Assembly: GCA_016795425.1 (NCBI GenBank)
Contig: JAEUHG010000227.1
Coordinates: forward strand, 62,001-126,000
DNA length: 64,000 nucleotides
Source of the DNA: Verrucomicrobiales bacterium
Lineage (GTDB): Bacteria; Verrucomicrobiota; Verrucomicrobiia; Limisphaerales; CAIMTB01
Direction: 5' to 3'
Positions 57,779 to 64,000 of the stretch are shown here, one piece after another. The translations under genes and the position numbers were made by a program. Under the pieces are notes generated by a model. It was not told the DNA's origin. It saw only the letters and a program-made list of their open reading frames with translations, and searched no databases. The number at the start of each line of letters is the position of its first letter. Position 1 is the stretch's first letter.

Positions 57779-58210
57779 TCACGGGGAAAGCCAGCGCATG
57801 GCGGGCCAGGGTAGATTCCTCAGAATGGTAAACAACATCACCACCACGGCGATCCCCCAAATTGCCGCGCGAGGAAACTCGGGAGTCGGTTTCCGATATC
57901 GTCGGTAGACCCACCATCCGAGAAATGCCGGAATGGCCGCGACTACCAAGGCGTTGTCCCGCCAGGCCGCCAACCAACGTCCGTGCAGCAAATCATGGGT
58001 CGCCCGCAGACCACCGCAGGTTGGGCAAAGCAATCCGGTGGTCGTGTAAAGCGTACAACGGGGAAAGAAGAACTGTCCCTCAGGACGATAAAAATAAAGC
58101 AGGGACAGCGCACTCAGCCCGCCCAGAAACAACAGGATCACCGGCCAACCCGGCACACGCCGCACCTCGGCCGGCGGCCTGCCAAGAACGGGCGGATGCA
58201 CCTCGGTCAT
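57779..58210 (-). CDS. DUF2752 membrane protein
   Basis: A 143-residue protein with three hydrophobic segments (about residues 22-44, 82-105 and 112-135). Between the first two lies CTLYTTTGLLCPTCGGLRA, the cysteine-containing motif that defines DUF2752. Function is unknown; such proteins are common in this phylum and often lie beside other small membrane proteins, here the GYF-domain protein 21 bp upstream, so the two are probably co-transcribed. Confidence 0.78.
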   Translation of the reverse strand: MTEVHPPVLGRPPAEVRRVPGWPVILLFLGGLSALSLLYFYRPEGQFFFPRCTLYTTTGLLCPTCGGLRATHDLLHGRWLAAWRDNALVVAAIPAFLGWWVYRRYRKPTPEFPRAAIWGIAVVVMLFTILRNLPWPAMRWLSP

Positions 58211-58231
58211 GAACGCGACCCCCGAAGGGCA

Positions 58232-58966
58232 TCATCGAAAATGCGGCTTCACATCCTTGCCCGAGGCGACCACGAGCGCCCAGATGCCAACGGGCAGCCC
58301 GATGCAGCAGCAAGGGAATGTGAAACAAGGTTGCATCGCCAGGATGCAAGCCACGATGACCATGGCGAAACCTTCCAGGTTGCGCAGCTTTTGCGCCCCT
58401 AAAATGATAAGTCCGCTAATCCCCAAACCCACCACAGCGCTCACGATCGCTAGCGGACCCTGTACCTGCGTCAGGGCATCGAAGATTTGCTGCATCTCCG
58501 GCGGAATCTCCCCAGCCGGTGGCTTGAAGGCGGCACCCGAAAGGCTGAGAACCAGATTCAGCAGGGTCCCCAAGGCAGCCAGAATGCCCGTCACTAACAA
58601 CGCAATGCCCGGGCCGGCCACCGCCTGACGCGCGCGTTCCCTGGCGTCCGTCTCCATACCTAGAGTGGGACCGAAACTGCCGCCTGGCGTTGGGTAGTAG
58701 GGCGTGGGCCTCGACCCTGGGATTTCCCCGGGCGACGGAGTGGAACTGGAACTGGAGATCGACGGACCCGTCGCCGGCGCAGCCGGAGACGCTTGTTCCG
58801 CCAATACCCCTGCAAATTCCGGGAGGGAACCGAGCGGCACCCACGGTCCGCCTTCCTTCTGCACCAGGGTCTGCGCATTGGCACGATTGTCGCGAACCCA
58901 CTGCGCCACCAGTTCCGGTGGCACCGGGCCGTATTCCTTCTGGTCTCCGCCGATTATTTTATACAT
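58232..58966 (-). CDS. GYF_2-domain membrane protein
   Basis: A 244-residue protein. Residues 1-55 form a GYF_2-type domain (YKIIGGDQKEYGPVPPEL, then PWVPLGSLPEF), which in eukaryotes binds Pro-rich peptides. A Ser/Pro linker follows (about 60-105), then about three hydrophobic segments to the end, with a FPCCCIG motif in the last. The GYF domain would face the cytoplasm. The ATG 58966 is fixed by the domain start; the frame runs further upstream. It is divergent from mutL and upstream of the DUF2752 gene. Confidence 0.75.
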   Translation of the reverse strand: MYKIIGGDQKEYGPVPPELVAQWVRDNRANAQTLVQKEGGPWVPLGSLPEFAGVLAEQASPAAPATGPSISSSSSTPSPGEIPGSRPTPYYPTPGGSFGPTLGMETDARERARQAVAGPGIALLVTGILAALGTLLNLVLSLSGAAFKPPAGEIPPEMQQIFDALTQVQGPLAIVSAVVGLGISGLIILGAQKLRNLEGFAMVIVACILAMQPCFTFPCCCIGLPVGIWALVVASGKDVKPHFR

Positions 58967-59097
58967 GCGAACCCTCCACGTTCTCCGACGCGCCAAGGTC
59001 AGGGAATCCCTGGGGCCGTCGCAAGCCGGAAGACGCTGCCCCCGCCGTCTCAAGCAGGCTTGCGCCAAACTCCACATCCCCGGAGCCTTGCCGCTCC

Positions 59098-61212
59098 ATG
59101 AATCGTGTCCGACTTCTCCCTGAACAGGTGGCGAACCAGATCGCTGCCGGGGAAGTCGTCGAACGCCCCGCCAGTGTCATCAAGGAACTGGTCGAGAATA
59201 GCCTCGACGCCGGTGCCCGCCACATTTCCGTGGAGATCGTCGGCGCCGGCCGTGGGCTGATCCGCATCATTGACGACGGCAGCGGGATGAGCCGCGACGA
59301 TGCGCTTCTTTGTCTGGAACGACATGCCACCAGCAAAATCGCTTCCGCGGCCGATTTGTCCCGCGTCACCACCATGGGGTTCCGAGGTGAGGCGGTCCCT
59401 AGCATCGCCAGCGTCTCGCGCTTCATCCTCACCACCCGAGAACAGGGACTCGACCCTTCGGTCGCCGCCGTTCGCGTGGTCATCCATGGTGGAAAGATCC
59501 TCGAGGTGCGTGAAGCCGGAGGCACCTCCGGCACCACCGTTGAGGTTCGCAACCTTTTCTACAATGTACCGGCACGGCGTAAGTTTCTTCGCAGCGACGA
59601 AACGGAGCGCGCCCACATCCAACATTGGCTGACGACGGCCGCGCTCGCGCATCCCGGGGTTGCATTTACGTTGACCATGGAGGGTAGGGTCGTTTGGCAG
59701 TTGCCGGCCTTGCCCTTTGATCCCATGCAGGTTGAGTCCCAACTCAAAGCCCTGCGCGAACGACTGCGATGGCTGGTCGGCGATGGTGTGTCGCTCGTGC
59801 CCGTCACCGCGACAGGAGAACTCGCGTCGTCGCGGATCGCGCCCGCCGATCCCGCCTCCGATCCCGAAATCTCACCACCGCTGCCCGTCCGGCTCTTCGG
59901 CTGGATCGGTGCCCCGGGGGTCTCCCGCGCCTCGCGTGAAGATCAACACCTTTTTGTGAATCGGCGTCCCATCGACAACCGAGGTCTCAATGCCGCACTG
60001 ATCGAAGGCTACCATAACGCTCTGATGAAAGGCCGCTATCCACTGGCCTGCCTTTTCCTGGAAATCGACCCAGCCGAAGTCGACGTCAACATCCACCCCG
60101 CCAAGCGGGAAGTGAAGTTTCATCGGGAGCGATCGGTGCGGCTTTTCGTCGCCGAGTCCGTCCGCCAGGCGCTGCGCTCCTGGCATGATCCCCAGTCCAC
60201 CTCGCCGTCCGAACCCGGCGCCGTCTCGAAAGACATTCGAACGACTCCAGCCTCCAGTGGCGTTGTCGCGTCGCTTCCCTTGGCGATCCCGCAACCGGTG
60301 CAATCGGATTGGGTGTCGCCGGCGGTGGCCAAGTCCCTCAGCGCGCCACTCAGTCTCCCACCCAACGTCGCCACTCCGCCCGCTCCAACCCCTCCGTCAT
60401 CCACGTCCATCCGAGTCAACCCCGATCCAGGTTCGGGCGACGGACGGATCGCCCTTCCCACAGCACCACAGGTCCCTCCGGTGTCCCCGGGAGATCCGAT
60501 GCCGACGTCGGCGGCGGTCCATGCCGTGCCCGGTCTACCAAACCCTCCGGTGGCGGTGGATATCGCCGCGCCATCCTCGCCGCGGGGGGGGGCAGGACCC
60601 GCAGGGGCGCCGGTCCCATTGCTGTCCGTCCCGCTCCGGTTGGTGGGTGTGGTGGGACGACTCTACGTCGTGCTCGAATCGGATCGGGGCTTGGTACTGC
60701 TCGATCAACACGCGGCTCACGAACGGGTGCTCTACGAGCAGATGTTGCGCCGGATGGAGCAAGGTGAAATGGCGCCTTCGCAGCGTCTCCTCCTGCCTGA
60801 GACGATTGAGTTGTCTCCCAAAGACGCCGCGTTTCTGCGCGAGAACCTGCCCGCGCTGTCGCGGTTAGGTGTGGGATTGAGCGAGTTTGGCGAGCGAACA
60901 TTTCTCCTCGATGCGCTGCCTCCGTTTGTGAAGTCCGCTTCGCCACGAAGGTTCGCTCTCGAACTGGTCGATGAATTGCGTGCGGCAGGCGCCGGTGTGA
61001 ATTCGTGGCGGTTGGGTGAAGCGGTGGTGGCGAAGACCGTGTGCCGGCATTCCGTAAAGGCGAACGATCCGCTCGCCGATCAGGAGCTCCTGGCGCTCAT
61101 CGAGTCGCTTCGCCAGTGTGATATGCCATACACCTGCCCGCACGGTCGCCCCACCTTGATCGAAATGAGTTTTCGCGAACTTGAGAAAAGGTTCGGCCGA
61201 GTGCAGGGATGA
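59098..61212 (+). CDS. mutL: DNA mismatch repair protein MutL (endonuclease type)
   Basis: A 704-residue GHKL ATPase that links MutS recognition to strand removal. N-terminal motifs NQIAAGEVVERP, ELVENSLDAGA, DDGSGM and GFRGEA (residues 10-105) build the ATPase; the HPAKREVKFH element near 335 closes it. A Pro-rich linker of about 150 residues (360-510) follows. The C-terminal domain has DQHAAHERVLYE near residue 537, CRHSVKAN near 648 and CPHGRPT near 680, the metal-site motifs of nicking MutL, so a MutH is not needed. The ATG 59098 is fixed by homology; the open frame upstream is not MutL-like. A G9 tract lies in the linker. Confidence 0.94.
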   Translation: MNRVRLLPEQVANQIAAGEVVERPASVIKELVENSLDAGARHISVEIVGAGRGLIRIIDDGSGMSRDDALLCLERHATSKIASAADLSRVTTMGFRGEAVPSIASVSRFILTTREQGLDPSVAAVRVVIHGGKILEVREAGGTSGTTVEVRNLFYNVPARRKFLRSDETERAHIQHWLTTAALAHPGVAFTLTMEGRVVWQLPALPFDPMQVESQLKALRERLRWLVGDGVSLVPVTATGELASSRIAPADPASDPEISPPLPVRLFGWIGAPGVSRASREDQHLFVNRRPIDNRGLNAALIEGYHNALMKGRYPLACLFLEIDPAEVDVNIHPAKREVKFHRERSVRLFVAESVRQALRSWHDPQSTSPSEPGAVSKDIRTTPASSGVVASLPLAIPQPVQSDWVSPAVAKSLSAPLSLPPNVATPPAPTPPSSTSIRVNPDPGSGDGRIALPTAPQVPPVSPGDPMPTSAAVHAVPGLPNPPVAVDIAAPSSPRGGAGPAGAPVPLLSVPLRLVGVVGRLYVVLESDRGLVLLDQHAAHERVLYEQMLRRMEQGEMAPSQRLLLPETIELSPKDAAFLRENLPALSRLGVGLSEFGERTFLLDALPPFVKSASPRRFALELVDELRAAGAGVNSWRLGEAVVAKTVCRHSVKANDPLADQELLALIESLRQCDMPYTCPHGRPTLIEMSFRELEKRFGRVQG
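60584..60592 (+). repeat. G9 homopolymer inside mutL
   Basis: Nine consecutive G in the linker-coding part of mutL (Arg-Gly-Gly-Ala). It is the longest G run that I noticed inside a gene here. A change of one G would shift the frame and remove the C-terminal endonuclease domain. Confidence 0.85.
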
Positions 61213-61279
61213 GCATGCCTGACGCTCTCTGTCGCGCCGTCCGCCATCCATCCCCAGCCATCCAGACCACCACCCACCC

Positions 61280-62479
61280 ATGAGTCGCCCAGCCTTTGCA
61301 CCCGGTTCTTTTCGTTCTATCAACCCTATCGCCACGCCTTATCCTCGCGAGCGCGCTAAAGGGTGGGATGGGGAACCATCCGCGTTCGAACGCGTGGGAC
61401 GCTTGGCCTGGCTGGGGCTTTGGCTCGTGATCCTGACCCCCCACCTTATCATCCCTGCCGGCGCGGCCCCGACCCCGGCTCCGGCCATCGCAGTGGAGCG
61501 CATCTTCGGACCCGAAACCCCAACCGGACCTTACAAGCATCCGTCCACCATTACGGAATTGGACAATGGGGACCTCCTGTTGGCCTTCTATGGGGGCGCC
61601 GGCGAGTACGCCAAGGAAACGACGGTGTTCGGCTCCCGGCTGAAACGCGGTGAAACCACCTGGTCGCCGCCCGTCCCAATGGCAAGCAATCCGTTCTATT
61701 CGATGGGCAACCCCGTGCTTTGGCAGGCGCCCGATTCCCGGGTTTGGCTCTTCTTTGTGGTGCGTCCAGGCGCCACTTGGAGCACCTCGAGAATCGGGGC
61801 CAAGGTGTCCAAGGATCGCGGACTCACCTGGAGCGATGCGTTTATCGTTTCATGGGACGCCGGCATGATGGTGCGCAGTCGCCCGATCCTGCTCGCCGAT
61901 GGCGCCTTCCTCCTCCCGGTCTATCACGAAACCGGCAACGACCCCGATCGTACTGCCCCCGATACCAGTTCGGTTTTTCTCCGATTCGACCCCGCCTCTT
62001 CGACATGGACCGAGTCCAATCGGGTCCGGTCGCGCATGGGAAATCTGCAGGCGGCGGTTGTGGAAACCTCGCCCGGCCAGCTTTTCGCACTGGCCCGGCG
62101 TGGCGGTGATTACGAACCTGGTGAGGATGGCAACGTCGTTCGAATGGAGTCCCGCGACGGGGGTAAAACTTGGTCCGAAGGGGTCGAGACCGACTTCCCC
62201 AATCCCAACGCCGCCGTCGAACTCATTCGTCTCAGAAACGGCCATCTGCTCTTCGTTTACAATAACAGCGCCAACGATCGCACTCCGCTGACGGTCGCCA
62301 TTTCCACGGATGGCGGTAAGACCTGGCCACATCAACGGAACATCGCCGAAGGGCCGGGTGACTTCGCCTATCCGACCGCCATCCAAACGAAGGATGCGCG
62401 GATCCATATCACCTTCACCAGCGATGAACGCACCGTCATCCGCCGAGCGACCTTCCCCGAAAGTGCTGTTCTTCGATGA
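61280..62479 (+). CDS. Sialidase-like exported protein
   Basis: A 399-residue protein with a hydrophobic segment at residues 42-64 that may be a long signal peptide or anchor. The rest is a six-bladed-propeller type sequence with three Asp boxes (S-x-D-x-G-x-T-W): SKDRGLTW near 178, SRDGGKTW near 290 and STDGGKTW near 343. The sialidase family includes enzymes on non-sialic acid substrates, and the catalytic Arg triad cannot be confirmed by eye, so substrate is open. No Shine-Dalgarno site precedes the ATG. Confidence 0.7.
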   Translation: MSRPAFAPGSFRSINPIATPYPRERAKGWDGEPSAFERVGRLAWLGLWLVILTPHLIIPAGAAPTPAPAIAVERIFGPETPTGPYKHPSTITELDNGDLLLAFYGGAGEYAKETTVFGSRLKRGETTWSPPVPMASNPFYSMGNPVLWQAPDSRVWLFFVVRPGATWSTSRIGAKVSKDRGLTWSDAFIVSWDAGMMVRSRPILLADGAFLLPVYHETGNDPDRTAPDTSSVFLRFDPASSTWTESNRVRSRMGNLQAAVVETSPGQLFALARRGGDYEPGEDGNVVRMESRDGGKTWSEGVETDFPNPNAAVELIRLRNGHLLFVYNNSANDRTPLTVAISTDGGKTWPHQRNIAEGPGDFAYPTAIQTKDARIHITFTSDERTVIRRATFPESAVLR

Positions 62480-62704
62480 GTCCGTTCCCAACAGGCCGTC
62501 GAGCCAATAGCCAAGTCAGACCCGTCTCCGGACTGCCAGCCGGGATTGCTCGATGCGCGAGGGGGGGGAAGCATCCTGAAATTCCAGGGCGCCATCTCAG
62601 CCGGTCGCTGGGCCGGTGCGGGCGCCCTGGCGCGGGGCCTTCGGACTGTTCTGCGATGAATCGCGACCGAGGGAATAGCCGCTCGACGCAATCGGGAATG
62701 CGGG

Positions 62705-63277
62705 TCAGTGCAGAATCGCGGCGGGATGATCCTCGCCAATCAGCTTGGCATCCAGATCGAGGTAATAATCGAGCCGCCGGTCCGCTTCTTTCTCGTCGAT
62801 GTGGCGTGCCATGATGAGGTAGCTGGCGTAGTGATTGCCTTCCGATTCCACCAAACCACCGTAAAACTCCGCCAACTCCGCATCCCGATTCCGCAGTGCT
62901 TCCGCCAGCCACTGAAACTTCTCGCAGCTCCGCCCCTCAATCAGCGCCGCACAGATCAGATGGTCGATCGCCTGGTGTCGTTGCCCCGATCGAATGCCGC
63001 GCATCAGACCGCGAATCCAAGGACTGGGTGTCGGCGGTCCGAAGGGGATTCCCCGCCGGCGCAGGATGCCAAGAACCAAGGTGAAATGCTGAAGTTCCTC
63101 GATGGCGATGGCGTTCAACGCATCCACCTGCTCGAACAAGTCCCGGTACTTTTCCAAAGACAACGCACTCGTCGCGGCCTTCCTCTCCAGATGAGCGTGG
63201 TCCACGAGCACCGATGGGAGATCCGAAAGAACCTTGCCCAGCCAGGTCTCCGGTGGTTTGGCACGAAACAGCAGCAT
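62705..63277 (-). CDS. miaE: tRNA-(ms2io6A) hydroxylase
   Basis: A 190-residue diiron enzyme of the MiaE family, which hydroxylates the isopentenyl group of ms2i6A at tRNA position 37 with O2. Metal-binding helices are visible: LVDHAHLERKAA near residue 25, AIAIEELQHF near 60, LIEGRSCEKFQ near 110, and LVESEGNHYASYL near 140, with the EExxH pair and a later ExxxH. I use the ATG at 63277, which begins just before the conserved helix; an earlier ATG at 63355 adds 26 residues not typical of the family. It implies an oxygen-using organism. Confidence 0.85.
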   Translation of the reverse strand: MLLFRAKPPETWLGKVLSDLPSVLVDHAHLERKAATSALSLEKYRDLFEQVDALNAIAIEELQHFTLVLGILRRRGIPFGPPTPSPWIRGLMRGIRSGQRHQAIDHLICAALIEGRSCEKFQWLAEALRNRDAELAEFYGGLVESEGNHYASYLIMARHIDEKEADRRLDYYLDLDAKLIGEDHPAAILH

Positions 63278-63462
63278 CCCGAGCCAGAATGTCTGACCCA
63301 CAGACCGTTGGCTAGTCGGCGACCACGGGTGCATGTCCGTAGACCGATCGGGCACCCGCTACGGGCGACTTCTGGCGTCACCAGAATGAGAAATTGCTCG
63401 GGAATCTGAACCCGGCTGGAGTTCGGAGGGTCTTGCCAGTTAGTTTGACGCATCCAAGCCTC

Positions 63463-64000
63463 ATGAGCACCCGCACGATTGCGATCCTCGGAACCCTTGA
63501 TACCAAGGGCGTTGAACATGGTTACCTCGCCGATTTGATTCGCGCACGAGGCCATCGCCCGTTGCTCATCGACGTCGGGACCTTGGGCGAGCCGCGGGTG
63601 AAGCCCGACATCGATCGATTGGCTGTTGCGGCGGCCGCGGGTGTCGATTACGCAGCGCTATTACTCCGCCGTGACCGTGGCGAAGCCGTTACCGCCATGT
63701 CGCGCGGTGCCCCCGTGCTCTTGGGCCGACTTGCCGCCCAAGGTGAAGTTCATGGAGTGATATCCTTGGGTGGCGGCGGTGGAACCGCGATCGGCACGGC
63801 TGCGATGCGAGCGCTGCCCGTGGGCTTTCCCAAGCTGATGATGTCCACCTTGGCCAGCGGGAACACCGCGCCTTACGTCGGAGTGAAGGACATCGTCATG
63901 TTTCCCAGCGTGGTTGACATCGCCGGGCTGAACCGCATTTCACGTAACCTGATTGCCCGGGCTGCCGGTGCGATCTGTGGAATGGTTGAGGCGTGGATCC
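63463..64000 (+). CDS. UPF0261/Tm-1-like ATP-binding protein (truncated by window edge)
   Basis: The first 179 codons of a gene that continues past the window. The sequence MSTRTIAILGTLDTKGVEHGYLADLI is followed by SLGGGGGTAIGTAAMRALPVGFPKLM and STLASGNTAPYVG, hallmarks of the UPF0261 family, whose N-terminal domain is like that of the tomato Tm-1 resistance protein and binds ATP. No stop codon occurs before the edge. Bacterial role unknown. The start is the first ATG and matches the family. Confidence 0.85.
   Translation, partial: MSTRTIAILGTLDTKGVEHGYLADLIRARGHRPLLIDVGTLGEPRVKPDIDRLAVAAAAGVDYAALLLRRDRGEAVTAMSRGAPVLLGRLAAQGEVHGVISLGGGGGTAIGTAAMRALPVGFPKLMMSTLASGNTAPYVGVKDIVMFPSVVDIAGLNRISRNLIARAAGAICGMVEAWI

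Overview
The window is GC-rich (my estimate, low sixties percent) chromosomal DNA from a free-living, probably aerobic member of the Planctomycetota-Verrucomicrobiota group, most likely a Verrucomicrobiota bacterium related to Limisphaerales/Pedosphaera. That placement is inference. It rests on a Ser/Thr kinase fused to WD40 repeats next to its own 'FATTHWS'-type sigma factor, a prepilin-like protein of the verrucomicrobial type, large secreted beta-propeller proteins with shared C-terminal tails, DUF4252 and DUF4097 proteins, and a GYF-domain membrane protein. There is no rRNA, tRNA, CRISPR array, phage or insertion sequence that I can recognise. Most genes are ordinary chromosomal ones, often joined by ATGA or GTGA start/stop overlaps.

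Layout. 1-3.9 kb: a tightly packed operon (truncated gene, MauE-like membrane protein, GT-C glycosyltransferase, pseudopilin, GT2 polyprenyl-phosphate sugar transferase) that looks like a surface glycosylation or export unit. 4.2-9.4 kb: a GST-fold protein coupled to a PIN-PhoH ATPase, then a large membrane protein fused to a spermidine-synthase-like domain. 9.4-11.9 kb: pyrE, and an RsuA-type pseudouridine synthase overlapping dinB. 11.9-21.2 kb: a two-gene, three-module NRPS (A-T-C-A-T, then C-A-T-TE) with a good sigma70-like promoter. 21.5-25.4 kb: metH. 25.5-28.0 kb: an exported protein and a TPR membrane protein.

28.5-44.7 kb is an envelope/extracellular block: sigma factor plus kinase-WD40 sensor, a tail-fibre-like secreted protein, a DUF642-like secreted protein, a CehA/McbA-type metallohydrolase, YebC, and a 1667-residue subtilisin carrying two seven-bladed propellers in tandem. 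44.8-47.1 kb: hpf, an amidohydrolase and an SDR in one coupled operon. 47.2-50.8 kb: an ECF sigma/anti-sigma-like pair facing a DUF4252, DUF4252-like, crp operon. 51-64 kb: smpB, rpoZ, a prenyl synthase, a TPR protein, an HpnI-like glycosyltransferase, a DUF4097 beta-solenoid, a heptosyltransferase-like GT9, DUF2752 and GYF membrane proteins, mutL (endonuclease type, with a G9 tract), a sialidase-like protein, miaE, and the start of a UPF0261/Tm-1-like gene that runs off the end.

The most distinctive items are the small, tailoring-free NRPS whose last adenylation domain resembles the Lys2 alpha-aminoadipate subgroup, the internally duplicated 7+7-blade subtilisin, the DUF4252 pair co-transcribed with a Crp regulator, and the glycosyltransferase/pseudopilin operon at the left edge. 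All functional assignments come from reading motifs; no database search was run.
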